Assembly (NCBI GenBank): GCA_016839055.1
Contig: JAEKNX010000015.1
Coordinates: forward strand, 1 to 64,000
Direction of reading: 5' to 3'
Source: Spirochaetales bacterium
GTDB lineage: Bacteria; Spirochaetota; Spirochaetia; UBA9216
DNA length: 64,000 nucleotides
Shown here: piece by piece, positions 23,918 through 33,931 of the stretch
Position numbering within the stretch: position 1 is the stretch's first letter
Layout of the letters: each line of letters starts with the position of its first letter
Position numbers and translations under genes: made by a program
Notes under the pieces: model-generated
Told to the model about the DNA's origin: nothing
What the model saw: only the letters and a program-made list of their open reading frames with translations
The model's database searches: none

Positions 23918-24813
23918 TATTTTACTCCTGAAAAAGCTTTTATATCATGCTCAGCAGCGATTTGTGCAAAAGCACCGAAATGCGTATTCTCGGCAACACA
24001 TTCTTTTAAAATCTCAAGGCCCCGGTCTATCTCGCCCGTGTAAATATAATATGCTGCTACTCCATATAACTGGCTAATCTTGACCATAGGGCGGTGATAT
24101 TCATCAGCTTTCTCAGGATGGATAACGCACATATCCTCATATGATAAAAGTCCCTTATAGAACTTGATTCTTCTGTAATAACCTACATTATCTTCAATCT
24201 TAAGATTATCAGATACCTTTAAAATTAATTCATCAGCTTCGCTCTTATTGCCCATGCGAAGTCTGATAAGATAACCCCAGTCGCTTGCAGCAACTATATC
24301 TTCATCATTTATACAGTAGCCGAAGGTTTTTTTATTCATATCAAGCGCCAGAGGCAAATCATCACAGAGGTAGGCTGCCACCGCGCAGTGGTAATAGATG
24401 TTGAAACCTGTAGTCTCCGGCGGAATCGGTAAACGATGTTTTACTCCGTCTGTTTCCATTTCCTCAACTGGAGCACCTGCAGCCTCAAACAGTTCTACGG
24501 ATTTTTTGAAATCGGCAAGGGCTTCATGAATCTTGTGGTGCGATAAATACCTATGACCTCTGTGCCTATATAGACGATAAGAGTCCGGAAAGCGTGCGAT
24601 TCCCTCAGTAAACACTTCGCGGGCTTTTTGAATACGCTCTCCATATCCAAGTATTCTGCCGTACCAGATTGTAAATCTTTCATTAGGATTTATCTTATAG
24701 CGCAGAAAAGTTTCAGCATGCAATATTTTAAAAAGCATCTCCAACCTGGGTTTCAGTTTTGTATTATCATCATCCAGATCATTCCCTAAAATTGATTTAC
24801 CAACAACTGCCAT
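23917..24813 (-). CDS. Tetratricopeptide-like protein
   Basis: A 298-residue all-helical protein with TPR-like repeats, for example ARFPDSYRLYRHRGHRYLSHHKIHEALADFKKSVELFE near 75-110 and further degenerate helices to the end. It has no signal peptide. Its role is unknown; its place between a GntR regulator and an MFS transporter suggests handling of the same substrate or a regulatory task. It is 12 bases after gntR. Confidence 0.8.
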   Translation of the reverse strand: MAVVGKSILGNDLDDDNTKLKPRLEMLFKILHAETFLRYKINPNERFTIWYGRILGYGERIQKAREVFTEGIARFPDSYRLYRHRGHRYLSHHKIHEALADFKKSVELFEAAGAPVEEMETDGVKHRLPIPPETTGFNIYYHCAVAAYLCDDLPLALDMNKKTFGYCINDEDIVAASDWGYLIRLRMGNKSEADELILKVSDNLKIEDNVGYYRRIKFYKGLLSYEDMCVIHPEKADEYHRPMVKISQLYGVAAYYIYTGEIDRGLEILKECVAENTHFGAFAQIAAEHDIKAFSGVK

Positions 24814-24825
24814 ATTATCTCCTCT

Positions 24826-25545
24826 TTATTTTTGATTCAGTGGATTTTTTTCTTTATATCGCTGATCTCCGCCTGCGAGCATAACATCAAGATTTACCAA
24901 GGCCTCTGTAATGTTTTGTTTTTTCATGGAAGCAACGAGCCGCTCATGAGAGCGCACAACATCCAGATATGTATCCGGGTGATTTTGAAAATATTGTTTT
25001 GTTACGGCTTTGGCGAACTCACTGAACTCGTTGAAGGCTAAACGATAGACTATATTCCCTGATAGTTTTACCAGGTGCCAGTGGAAACGATAATCAAGAT
25101 CTGATGCAAGTTCCAGATTTGCAGAGCTTATCGTTTTGATTCTATTTTCTTCAGATATGATAAGCTCAATTTCATGAAAATCAGCCGCGCAACTACTTTC
25201 ACAAGCCTTTCTGACACTTTCAGTCTCGATAAGTTCTCGTGCCTCAACTATATCATTGAGTGCCTTAAAACCAAGCTCTTTATTATCTGAAAACACCATG
25301 TCGGAGATCACCTCAATTTTTCCATAATTGAGATAATCATTAATAATATTCATTTTTCTTTTTTTAGACAGGATATATCCCTGGGAGACAAGCTTGGCAA
25401 TTGCAACGTTTACAACTGCGCGGGAATAACCATATTGCTCCGATAATTCCCGCAGAGAGGGCAGAGGAGTGCCAATACCAAATTCACCCTTAAGTATCTT
25501 TGTCTTAATTAGTGTAATAAATTCTTCAGTTAAATCCTTTTCCAT
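24826..25545 (-). CDS. GntR/FadR-type transcriptional regulator
   Basis: A 239-residue regulator. The N-terminal winged helix (TPLPSLRELSEQYGYSRAVVNVAIAKLVSQGYI) is followed by a helical FCD-type ligand-binding domain with RYHWHLVKLSG-like FHWHLVKLSGN and HERLVASMKKQNI. It heads the operon and is likely autoregulated through the palindromes just upstream at 25567-25644. The ligand is unknown. Confidence 0.92.
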   Translation of the reverse strand: MEKDLTEEFITLIKTKILKGEFGIGTPLPSLRELSEQYGYSRAVVNVAIAKLVSQGYILSKKRKMNIINDYLNYGKIEVISDMVFSDNKELGFKALNDIVEARELIETESVRKACESSCAADFHEIELIISEENRIKTISSANLELASDLDYRFHWHLVKLSGNIVYRLAFNEFSEFAKAVTKQYFQNHPDTYLDVVRSHERLVASMKKQNITEALVNLDVMLAGGDQRYKEKNPLNQK

Positions 25546-25566
25546 TTCTTGCCTTTGTATTATTTC

Positions 25567-25593
25567 CTGGTAATACCAGTTGATATTACCAGG
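25567..25593. promoter_or_regulatory. GntR operator candidate 1
   Basis: CCTGGTAAT (25567-25575) and ATTACCAGG (25585-25593) form a perfect 9-bp inverted repeat 20 bases upstream of gntR. The left half contains TGGTAATACCA, itself almost symmetric, as expected for FadR-like sites. Confidence 0.6.
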
Positions 25594-25627
25594 ATTGTAT
25601 TATAATCCTGATCCAGTGTCAATTACC

Positions 25628-25644
25628 TGCTAATATTATCAGCA
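25628..25644. promoter_or_regulatory. GntR operator candidate 2
   Basis: TGCTAATATTATCAGCA is a near-perfect 17-base palindrome about 50 bases further upstream. It shares the GGTAAT/GCTAAT core with site 1. Confidence 0.45.
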
Positions 25645-25756
25645 ATTTTAATTTTGACCTCCGGAAGCCCCTTTTATTCCCTGCAGCTTTATACGCAGCC
25701 ATGTGGTAAGTATTCAATATTTATCATCTGCCACTTCTTTGGGTACTGCTTGAAAT

Positions 25757-25789
25757 AAAAAATGCTGTTCAATTTGAACAGCATTTTTT
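25757..25789. terminator. Bidirectional intrinsic terminator
   Basis: A6TGCTGTTCAA pairs with TTGAACAGCAT6 around a single-base or TTT loop. T-runs follow on both strands. It lies past the 3' end of the ankyrin gene on the minus strand. Confidence 0.9.
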
Positions 25790-25834
25790 ATTATTCTTTG
25801 GTGATTATAAATATTTTTAAAGCAACCAATACTT

Positions 25835-27163
25835 CTACCTGGCTCCGGCTTTTTCGAACAAGCTTACAAATTCCACGAAAGGAACCCTGCGGGCAAGACC
25901 CAAGGCTGTAAACCCGTACTTTTCCTCTTCGTGATTTACATCAATACCAGCAGCCACGAGGGCTTCAAACTTTCCGATATATTGGTTTATTATCCCATCA
26001 TAATCATTGTTCGTAGTATAGCCTTTATTGGCCGATAGCATGTTGTGAATCAGGATAGTTTTATCATAATTGTTGATATGATTGACATCAGCCCCCAGCT
26101 TGATAAGGTATTTTACCGAATCGACGTTGAGCTGCATGAAAAGCGGGGTAGAGCCCCCATTATTTTCAAAATCAATGTCTGCACCTGCAGCCACTAGATC
26201 TTTTACTATGGCAAAACTATTTGTTTTAAACAATGCTGTTGAACCGAACTCGCCGGGAACATTTATTCCGCAGTCTTTCATTGAAAGGAGTATCAGAACA
26301 CGTGATTGATGGTTAATAATTGCCGCATTACATAAGGGAGTATTTCCGTAACTGTCAGGACCATTAATCTCTGCACCATGGGCTAGCAGTGCTGTGACGA
26401 TTGTCTTATATTCGGCATTGGTGTGTTTGCTCTCTGGATTTGAAGCAATGATATTGAGTGCATCATCGCCGATTTTATTGTCAATCTGCGCGTCAGCACC
26501 GCCTTTAAGTAATTCTTCCATTAATAAATAATTATCTAACCTCGAAGTGAGCATGAGCACCGAATCTCCCCCGCTGTTGTGTGTTGCATTAAGATCATAA
26601 CCTGCGGCGGTAAACAGCTTGATTGTTTGAATAATATCATCTTTACTTACCCAGAACAGCTCTTCCATCTGATCTTTTGTAATAGGTATTTTCTGTGATT
26701 TAAGAATATCCATATATTCTTTTTTCTGGCCGTTCGATAAAACAGTAGCAGATTCGGTACACCACATTTCAAAGGCTGTCCGTTCTTTTTTTGACACTAT
26801 CTGAATATCAATCCCTTTTTCAATAAGCCATTGCTGGATTTTTGGTTTTTTTGCATAAAAAAGCGATGTATTTCCATCATTGTCAGTCATGTTTATATCG
26901 GCACCGTAGGAGAGGAGCAGACCGGCCATGTCAAGGTCGCTGTTGTTTATAGCAGTAGTTAATGCTGTGCAGCCGCTTACTGCGCGCGCATCCGGACTAA
27001 TTCCATTTTGTAGCATCGTTTCAACACCGGCGGTATTTTTTGTAAGAACAGCTCCTACAAGGGCTTTTTCTTCTTCTGATGGTTGATACTGGGTGCTCAT
27101 ACATGATGTCAGCATCACTAAAGTAGTAAAAAGGGCTAAAAGAAAAATTGATTTTAGTTTCAT
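25835..27163 (-). CDS. Ankyrin-repeat lipoprotein
   Basis: A 442-residue protein with a signal peptide and lipobox MLTSC (Cys 21), then about ten ankyrin repeats. Examples are GCTALTTAINNSDLDMAGLLLSYGADIN, DGNTSLFYA, DSVLMLTSRLDNYLLMEELLKGGAD and YGNTPLCNAAI. It is likely an outer- or inner-membrane anchored scaffold in the periplasm. Binding partner unknown. It ends just before a strong terminator. Confidence 0.92.
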   Translation of the reverse strand: MKLKSIFLLALFTTLVMLTSCMSTQYQPSEEEKALVGAVLTKNTAGVETMLQNGISPDARAVSGCTALTTAINNSDLDMAGLLLSYGADINMTDNDGNTSLFYAKKPKIQQWLIEKGIDIQIVSKKERTAFEMWCTESATVLSNGQKKEYMDILKSQKIPITKDQMEELFWVSKDDIIQTIKLFTAAGYDLNATHNSGGDSVLMLTSRLDNYLLMEELLKGGADAQIDNKIGDDALNIIASNPESKHTNAEYKTIVTALLAHGAEINGPDSYGNTPLCNAAIINHQSRVLILLSMKDCGINVPGEFGSTALFKTNSFAIVKDLVAAGADIDFENNGGSTPLFMQLNVDSVKYLIKLGADVNHINNYDKTILIHNMLSANKGYTTNNDYDGIINQYIGKFEALVAAGIDVNHEEEKYGFTALGLARRVPFVEFVSLFEKAGAR

Positions 27164-27227
27164 TCCTCGATATTAGATTATTTTATCAACAGATACTACT
27201 AATTACTTCTGAATAATTACTATTTGG

Positions 27228-29234
27228 TTACTTTGCCGCCATCTTGGCCTTCATTGCGGCAAACTGTGCAAGGGCGGTTGAAGTATCGAGAACTTCATCC
27301 GGTTCATGAAGAATGATCAGCTCGGACGGTATTTCATCTATAAAGCGTGATGGTATTGTTTCTGTCACTTCACGCATGACTCTGCGGTTCCGGCAGGAGG
27401 TGATAAACAATTTTTCCCGGGCCCTGGTTATTGCAACATAGAACAGCCGGCGCTCTTCTTCAATATTATTCGGATTCTCTTCCATAGCCCGCGCGTGGGG
27501 GATAATGTGATCCTCCACTCCAGGCAGGAAGACAACCATGAACTCCAGGCCCTTGGACGCGTGTATTGTCATAAGGTTGAGCTTGCCTTCCTCCTCCTCA
27601 TCAACATCATCACGGGTTACGAGGGTAATCTTGTTAAGATAGTCGTAAATTGTCGGCTTGATGTTGTCAGGGTTGCGTTCCCAGTTTTCGAAAAACTCGA
27701 TGAATTTCTGTACGTTTCCAAACTTCCAGCGGGCTAGTTTCTCATTTTTTGAGTTATCGGTTATGAGATAGCCCCAGTAGTCAATTTCCTCTATGAGGTT
27801 GCGCAGGGTCTTACCCATATTTTTCCCCGTAAGGAAACGCTCGCGGTATCCGTTTATAAGATCCAGGAACTCGATGATGTGGCCCCGGAGGGAGTCTTTC
27901 AGTGAAGAATCCTCAGCGCGCGTAATCAGGGTCATTGCCGAAAATATCGAACATTCCTGGTGTTCGGCAAGCCCCCTTATCTTCAGCAGGGTGGTATTCC
28001 CAATTCCGCGGCGCGGGGTGTTGATTATCCGCAGCAAATTCACATCATCATCAGGGTTCGACGCAATCCGCATGTAAGATATTATATCCTTTATTTCTTT
28101 CCTCTGGAAAAAGCTCTGTCCGCCTGAAACCTTGTAGGGAATATTATTTGACAGAAACTGTTCTTCAAGAACCGCTATCAGGCTGTTTGTTCTAACCAGC
28201 ACTCCGATATCATGAAATTTTATACCTTCTTCCTGAGAAAATCTGTATATAAGGTCGCTTATAAACTCAGCTTCTTTGATTTCATTTTCCGGATAAAAGA
28301 TTTCAATGGATTTTCCGCCGGCAGCTCCTGTCCAGAGTTCCTTTTCCTTACGGTTTGTATTGTTCGCAATTACATTATTCGCCGCCGCGAGTATGTTTTT
28401 GGTAGAGCGGTAATTCTGTTCGAGTTTTATCTCAACCCGCTCAGGAAAGTCCAGCTCGAAATTGACTATATTCTGATAGTTAGCTCCCCGCCAGGAATAA
28501 ATGGACTGATCATCATCTCCGACAACACAGACATTTCTATTATTAATTGCAAGTAGTTTAACCATATTATATTGGGACATCGATGTGTCCTGAAACTCAT
28601 CTACCATAATATATTTATATCTGTCCCTATAGGCGTCCAGGACTTCAGGATGCTTCTCAAAAAGAATCTGAGGAAGGACTATCAGATCATCAAAATCAAC
28701 CGCGTTATACGCGACCATATGGTTCAGGTACCTGTCATAGAGTTTTTTATAAACATCATTTGTGTTGTCCCATTTTTTACGGCCGGTTTTAATTTCCGAA
28801 ATCAGGTTATTAACCATATACAGATCCAGGTTCTCCCCGCCCATACCTGTGTGCAGGGCGGCTTCCTTAACGGCCGCGTTCTTATCGGCTTGATCGTAAA
28901 TTGTATAGTTTTCTCTATAACCTTCGAGGTTATTAATAGATTCACGCAGAATTTTAACACCGAAAGCATGGAAGGTTGAAACAGTAAGCTTATTCAGTTT
29001 TTTACCGGTCAGCTCCTTAATTCTTGCCTCCATTTCTCTGGCTGCCTTGTTTGTGAAAGTGAGCGCAAGGATTGATGACTGCGGAATTCCTTTTTCAAGC
29101 ATATGTGCTATACGGAAGGTGATCATTCTTGTCTTGCCGCTGCCGGCACCCGCGATTATAAGTACCGGACCTTCTGTAATAGAGGCAGCCTTACACTGCA
29201 TTTCATTGAGTTCTTTTTCGAGTTGTATTGCCAT
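27228..29234 (-). CDS. UvrD/PcrA-type DNA helicase
   Basis: A 668-residue SF1A helicase. It has the Q-motif LNEMQCKAAS, Walker A AGAGSGKTRMI (about 29-39), motif Ia TFTNKAAREM, motif II VDEFQDTS, motif III DDDQSIYSWRGA, motif IV LEQNYRS, motif V IHASKGLEF and motif VI YVAITRARE. It unwinds DNA 3' to 5' in repair and replication-fork rescue. It is somewhat shorter than PcrA/UvrD and closest to Rep/PcrA in layout. The COG2426 gene ends the series about 5 bases upstream. Confidence 0.96.
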   Translation of the reverse strand: MAIQLEKELNEMQCKAASITEGPVLIIAGAGSGKTRMITFRIAHMLEKGIPQSSILALTFTNKAAREMEARIKELTGKKLNKLTVSTFHAFGVKILRESINNLEGYRENYTIYDQADKNAAVKEAALHTGMGGENLDLYMVNNLISEIKTGRKKWDNTNDVYKKLYDRYLNHMVAYNAVDFDDLIVLPQILFEKHPEVLDAYRDRYKYIMVDEFQDTSMSQYNMVKLLAINNRNVCVVGDDDQSIYSWRGANYQNIVNFELDFPERVEIKLEQNYRSTKNILAAANNVIANNTNRKEKELWTGAAGGKSIEIFYPENEIKEAEFISDLIYRFSQEEGIKFHDIGVLVRTNSLIAVLEEQFLSNNIPYKVSGGQSFFQRKEIKDIISYMRIASNPDDDVNLLRIINTPRRGIGNTTLLKIRGLAEHQECSIFSAMTLITRAEDSSLKDSLRGHIIEFLDLINGYRERFLTGKNMGKTLRNLIEEIDYWGYLITDNSKNEKLARWKFGNVQKFIEFFENWERNPDNIKPTIYDYLNKITLVTRDDVDEEEEGKLNLMTIHASKGLEFMVVFLPGVEDHIIPHARAMEENPNNIEEERRLFYVAITRAREKLFITSCRNRRVMREVTETIPSRFIDEIPSELIILHEPDEVLDTSTALAQFAAMKAKMAAK

Positions 29235-29239
29235 TTAGA

Positions 29240-29719
29240 TTATATCCGTTTAATAAAAATTGATGCCGCGCCTATGCCGAACTGCATTACCAGAGAAACA
29301 ATCAGACCGGACATCAGGGCGCCGAAGGCAACCGCAATACAGGTCTTCTTTCTATCGAGACCGAGAATCCAGGCTCCGAGGGTTCCGGTATAGGCTCCGG
29401 TAATCGGCAGAGGGATGCCGACAAAGAGCATTATTCCTAAATATCCGTATTTATTGACCTTTTCCGAGATTTTAGTCCTGGCCCTTATTACAAGCTTGTC
29501 AAATAGATTCTTATACCACTGCCATCTGTAGAACAGCTTATGGAGCGAATCGAGAAAAAGATAAACCAGGGGGCCGAGCAGTGCATTTAAGATAACACAA
29601 AAAATGAAGGCAAACACAGGATTAATGCCGTTCAGGACAGCATAGGGTATTGCCCCGCGCAGTTCTGATATAGGAAGCAGGGTCAATGCCGTTGTTATTA
29701 GGATGGTCTTTAAGTTCAT
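29240..29719 (-). CDS. COG2426 'small multidrug export' membrane protein
   Basis: A 159-residue membrane protein with four or five helices and the family pattern LLPISELRGAIPYA near the start and FVGIPLPITGAYTGTLGAWILGL in the middle. The family name is historical; transport has not been well shown. It is five bases upstream of the helicase gene on the same strand. Confidence 0.88.
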   Translation of the reverse strand: MNLKTILITTALTLLPISELRGAIPYAVLNGINPVFAFIFCVILNALLGPLVYLFLDSLHKLFYRWQWYKNLFDKLVIRARTKISEKVNKYGYLGIMLFVGIPLPITGAYTGTLGAWILGLDRKKTCIAVAFGALMSGLIVSLVMQFGIGAASIFIKRI

Positions 29720-29820
29720 GAGCTATACTAACAATTCAGCTCTTTATAGTCTATCAGATGCTTGACGAAATTATAAAGTAGTGTAAGTGCGTGTTGCGTG
29801 GAACATCCGCGGGCTCTATT

Positions 29821-30960
29821 TCACATTACCCCTTTTGTGAAAGGGGATCTTTTTACTTTAATGGCGTCCTCGGGGCAGACCTCATGACAGCAGAAACAGC
29901 GGATGCACTTCTCATAATCAATTAATATCATGCCCTCAAGCTTGAGAGCATCAGCCGGGCATATTTTTACACATTGCCCGCAGCGTATACAGGTATTTTC
30001 TATGAATACAGGTCTCGGTGACAGGGCAATTTCAAGTTTCTTCAGAAATCGTGGAGTAAGAAACTCTATAAGCTGGCTCGGATTGCCGGTGAGGCTGATT
30101 TTCTTGAAGTTATGAATTTTAACATCGGAGACTGAAAGCCCAAGAACCTCAGGATCAGATGATGATTCAAGCCATATCCCCCTGTCAATAGCATCCTTGT
30201 TTACGGGAATTATATCCGGATCATAGCCTATTATCCTGCAGGCTGTAATGTCGAGAGCGAGAAGATTTGATGAGGCAAGAAGCAGCCCTGTCTGTCTCGG
30301 GAAACCGCTTCCAGGGCCCGGGCCTTCCATCGAAACAATTGCGTCCATGAATGCAAAGGCTGGTTTTACAGCGGTATGAAGATCAACAAGCATCTGGGCA
30401 AAACTATGTCTTCCGGGAAACATCATGTGGTACGGACTCTTGGATAATCCGGGAATCAGCCCAAACTGGTTCTTAATGGCCCCGGTGAAATACATCAATT
30501 GATGGGTTTTGAGCTTTGGAAGACTGATTATAAGATCAACCTTGTCAACAATATCGCTGACCATGAACTGATTAACCATTCTGTACTCCGGACTGTTCCT
30601 CAGAACCGTGCCGTGTGAGAAGTCATACCATGTCACCCCTTCTTCCAGGCAGACATCACTCAGACCGCATCTCTTCGCCCTGAATCCGGGTTTCTGAAAA
30701 CCGGGGGAATCACCCGCGTAGATCTCCGAGGCGCCCAGCTCCTTCATCAGCCTGATTGCGGCCCGCAGAAATTCGGGATGAGTCGTGACGGCCTTTGAAA
30801 CATCCGAATCAAAAAGGACATTGGGTTTAAGCAGTATTTTTTTACCTGTGACATTAAGGGCATCATTCCCGCCGCAGAGGGCGAGAGATTCCCGCATAAC
30901 ATCAAGGATGACGTCGGCATTGTATTCTTCACATTTAAGAAGTGCAACTCTTGTATTCAT
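29821..30960 (-). CDS. DUF362 protein with two 4Fe-4S clusters
   Basis: A 379-residue protein. The DUF362 domain shows ILLKPNVLFDSDVSKAVTTHPEFLRAAIRL, YAGDSPGF and PKLKTHQLMYFTGAIKN. A C-terminal ferredoxin domain has two CxxCxxCxxxCP sets (CIRCGQCVKICP and CIRCFCCHEVCP). The function is not established; family members are thought to handle electron transfer or iron-sulfur chemistry in anaerobes, which fits a fermentative spirochaete. Confidence 0.92.
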   Translation of the reverse strand: MNTRVALLKCEEYNADVILDVMRESLALCGGNDALNVTGKKILLKPNVLFDSDVSKAVTTHPEFLRAAIRLMKELGASEIYAGDSPGFQKPGFRAKRCGLSDVCLEEGVTWYDFSHGTVLRNSPEYRMVNQFMVSDIVDKVDLIISLPKLKTHQLMYFTGAIKNQFGLIPGLSKSPYHMMFPGRHSFAQMLVDLHTAVKPAFAFMDAIVSMEGPGPGSGFPRQTGLLLASSNLLALDITACRIIGYDPDIIPVNKDAIDRGIWLESSSDPEVLGLSVSDVKIHNFKKISLTGNPSQLIEFLTPRFLKKLEIALSPRPVFIENTCIRCGQCVKICPADALKLEGMILIDYEKCIRCFCCHEVCPEDAIKVKRSPFTKGVM

Positions 30961-30985
30961 CTGAGGATGTTACCAGATAAGCTTA

Positions 30986-31579
30986 TTATTGAGAAGTAGC
31001 TGCAAGTTCTCTTTCGAGGGCTGAACGGTTATACCATGGAATATTCCAGTCCTCATCCCGGGTAAGAAGAGTCATCGATAGGTTCTTAAGCGGTGTTTTC
31101 CGGCCGTTGATTTTCCCGTCGCTGAAAACTCCGAGTACCTCCATTATAAAGCAAGCATGTGAGACAATGATTATCCGCTTTCCCTTATGTCTTTCGGAAA
31201 TAGCGGTGATAATCTTTTCGGCTCTAAATTTGATGTCATCAAGCTTCTCAGCGCCCGGTATGAGATTGCGGTCCGGGTAAACAAGCTTTCGCTCATCTAT
31301 GGCCATGCCCTCTGCGTCGCCGAAATCACATTCGATGAGATCCGATTCAATTGTTATTGCTGGAACACGAACAGCCTTGGAGATAGTCCTTGCTGTTTCA
31401 AGAGCACGTTTGAGCGGACTCGAGTATATAATATCCCAGCATTCTTCTTCGAGGTATTCGGCCGTGACAGAAGCCTGTCTTCTACCAATTTCATTAAGAG
31501 GAATATCGCTTCTGCCCTGAATTTTAAACTGGGCGTTCCAGTCGGTTTCCCCATGTCTGATTATGCATATTTCGGTCAT
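30986..31579 (-). CDS. Histidine phosphatase family protein
   Basis: A 197-residue phosphoglycerate-mutase-like phosphatase. It has the catalytic RHGETDWN at 8-15, SPLKRALETA (Arg and Glu of the pocket), and the second histidine in IIIVSHACFI. Substrates in this family range from sugar phosphates to cobalamin precursors and cannot be set here. It lies 25 bases upstream of the DUF362 gene on the same strand. Confidence 0.93.
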   Translation of the reverse strand: MTEICIIRHGETDWNAQFKIQGRSDIPLNEIGRRQASVTAEYLEEECWDIIYSSPLKRALETARTISKAVRVPAITIESDLIECDFGDAEGMAIDERKLVYPDRNLIPGAEKLDDIKFRAEKIITAISERHKGKRIIIVSHACFIMEVLGVFSDGKINGRKTPLKNLSMTLLTRDEDWNIPWYNRSALERELAATSQ

Positions 31580-31645
31580 ATGACAAAATACAGTTGCATT
31601 ACAATTGCGTCAAGACTCCTGCTGTGTTTACAGCAATTCTAATTT

Positions 31646-32488
31646 TTAAAGGATTCTTCTATTGAGTTTTCTAAATTCTGATGGAGATGTATGGTAGGTT
31701 CGTTTGAAACATTTGGCGAAGGTATAATAGTCTTTATAACCAACCGAGGAGGCAATATCAGCAACCTTATACTCGGTCTGCTCCAGGAGCTCGCAGGCTT
31801 TTTTCATACGGAAATCTATCAGGAACTTCTGGAGAGAATGACCCGTCCCTTTTTTAAAAACAGTTGAAAGATAGCTGGCGTTAACTCCGATGTGATCAGC
31901 AATTTCATACACTCCGAGGGGGCTTGTATAGTTTTTGTCCAGGAATAATTTCACTTCATCAATGTAGTCAATCTTCCTCAAAAGCCTTGCAGGCTTTTGG
32001 CGACGTGAATCTGCGAGCTCTGCGAGAATTTCAAGAAGATAGGATCCTGCTCGAAGAGGAATAATTCCCTCCGTCTTTTCACTGCCCATAATTCTTAGTT
32101 TATTCATACAGCCGGTTATTGTGGTATTGTTTAATGAGCGGTATTCAACCTCCGAAGGAGAGAATCCGAATGACTTAAGATTCTGTACCAGGCCGGGTCC
32201 TTCAAAGCTTACCCAGGAATAATCCCATGGATCATCATCAGATGCTCTGTAGTAGTGCATCTGGTGCGGGAAGAACAGGAAGCCGTCGCCGGAGTTGAGA
32301 TTAACCTTCCTGTTCATTGCCCGGACAGAGCCGCAGCCCTTATGAATGAGGTGAAATAGAAAGTGGCTGCGAATTCCTCCGAACCTGTGGCCCGGCGGAC
32401 AGGCCTGCCGACCTGAGTAAAGAATATTATATGAAAAAGGATTTGAACTTTTAAAAAAATGAGTGTTATACTCCAATTTTCTCTCCAA
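31646..32488 (-). CDS. AraC-family regulator of the alpha-galactoside genes
   Basis: A 280-residue AraC/XylS protein. It has an N-terminal cupin sensing domain (GSVRAMNRKVNLNSGDGFLFFPHQ) and a C-terminal double helix-turn-helix (GVYEIADHIGVNASYLSTVFKKGTG and VADIASSVGYKDYYTFAKCFKR). It is divergent from the GPH transporter and GH36 genes and probably activates them in response to a galactoside. The start is TTG at 32488, or TTG at 32476, which has GGAGAG four bases before it. Confidence 0.92.
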   Translation of the reverse strand: MERKLEYNTHFFKSSNPFSYNILYSGRQACPPGHRFGGIRSHFLFHLIHKGCGSVRAMNRKVNLNSGDGFLFFPHQMHYYRASDDDPWDYSWVSFEGPGLVQNLKSFGFSPSEVEYRSLNNTTITGCMNKLRIMGSEKTEGIIPLRAGSYLLEILAELADSRRQKPARLLRKIDYIDEVKLFLDKNYTSPLGVYEIADHIGVNASYLSTVFKKGTGHSLQKFLIDFRMKKACELLEQTEYKVADIASSVGYKDYYTFAKCFKRTYHTSPSEFRKLNRRIL

Positions 32489-32596
32489 ATAGAATATTTA
32501 TACATAAAAATTCATATATTGACATGATATATAGAATTATGACATATCGGCCCGGCATGATCCATAGTAAATAATTTATGGGGGAAAAATTAAATT

Positions 32597-33931
32597 ATGA
32601 AAATATCACTAAAAGAAAAGACGGCCTATTCGGTGGGCAGTATAGGAAACAATCTCATAAATGGCATGATGGGTACATACCTGATTGTCTTTTATACAGA
32701 CTATATGTTATTACCGGCATTTACAATTTCCATCCTTTTTTTGACTGCGAAGATCTGGGACGGGATTAATGATCCGATAATGGGCATGATAATAGATAAT
32801 ACGAATACCAGGTTCGGTAAGTTCAGACCCTACCTGCTTTTCATGCCTTTGATAGTCGGGATTTTTACTGTTTTATGCTTTGTTAATCCGGGATTAGGCA
32901 CAACCGGGAATACTGTATGGGCCTTTGCTACCTTCATTCTGTTCGGGATGGGCTTTACCGCGATGGACATTCCATACTGGTCAATGACGCCTGCGTTAAC
33001 CCAGGATATTGATGAGAGAAGTAAGATTGTAACCATGTCTAGGACCTTTGCCATTGCGGGATTCTTTATAGCTGTAGTCGCGGTCTACCCGATCTTAGTT
33101 GATTCTTTCGGGGGGGGGAATAAGGGATGGACTCTGACAGCCGCTCTTTTTTCGGTTATTGGAATTATTCTAACCCTAATAACTTTTTTCAATACGAAGG
33201 AACGGATAGTTGTAAAAAGAAAGAAGCGTCAGAGCCTCTCCGACGTCCGAATGCTGATGAAGGCCAATACGCCCCTCCTTATTCTGATGCTCGCCCTCTT
33301 TGCCATCGAGGTTTCGAATATTACAAAGATAGTTTTTCCTGTCTACTACTTCGAGCACAACCTTCAAATGAAGGGAATCCTTCCTGTTTTCCTGGGAATC
33401 TATGCCCTATCTACTCTAACCGGCGGGATATTATCACCCTTTATCTCAAAGAAGACGGGAAAGAAGACATGCGCCATAGCAGGGGTTATTGTTATGGGTC
33501 TGTCCGGATTTCTCCACTATTTCAGCGGTTATTCATCAATACTGCCGATTATTGTATTCAACGGAATAGGAGCCCTGGGTTTTGGAGCCGCCAATATTGC
33601 AATGATGTCTATGCTCACTGACACGGTTGAATATGGGGAATGGAAAACCGGAAACAGAGCCGAGGGCATGGTTTACTCTACAAATGTCTTCAAATCAAAG
33701 ATGGCGGCAGCTCTTGGCGGGGTCATAGGCTCGGCGGCTCTGGGCGCTTTTGGATACAAGGCCGGGATTGCTCTGCCTGAGAGTACACTAAGCGGGTTAC
33801 ACCTCATGATATCACTAGTACCGGGAGCTCTAGCCCTGGCCGGTATTTATCCCTTACTAAAATACAATCTTACAGAAGAAAAATATGAAGAGATTCTTAG
33901 AATGAATACGAGTATGAGGGAGGAAGCATGA
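32597..33931 (+). CDS. GPH-family (MelB-like) glycoside:cation symporter
   Basis: A 444-residue, 12-helix GPH symporter. It has the family signature TAKIWDGINDPIMGMIIDNTNTRFGKFRPYLL near residues 50-80 and YWSMTPALTQDIDERSKI near 120. It imports glycosides with Na+ or H+. A 4-base overlap with the GH36 gene and divergence from an AraC regulator indicate uptake and cleavage of alpha-galactosides such as melibiose. The ATG is preceded by GGGGG 12 bases upstream. Confidence 0.94.
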   Translation: MKISLKEKTAYSVGSIGNNLINGMMGTYLIVFYTDYMLLPAFTISILFLTAKIWDGINDPIMGMIIDNTNTRFGKFRPYLLFMPLIVGIFTVLCFVNPGLGTTGNTVWAFATFILFGMGFTAMDIPYWSMTPALTQDIDERSKIVTMSRTFAIAGFFIAVVAVYPILVDSFGGGNKGWTLTAALFSVIGIILTLITFFNTKERIVVKRKKRQSLSDVRMLMKANTPLLILMLALFAIEVSNITKIVFPVYYFEHNLQMKGILPVFLGIYALSTLTGGILSPFISKKTGKKTCAIAGVIVMGLSGFLHYFSGYSSILPIIVFNGIGALGFGAANIAMMSMLTDTVEYGEWKTGNRAEGMVYSTNVFKSKMAAALGGVIGSAALGAFGYKAGIALPESTLSGLHLMISLVPGALALAGIYPLLKYNLTEEKYEEILRMNTSMREEA

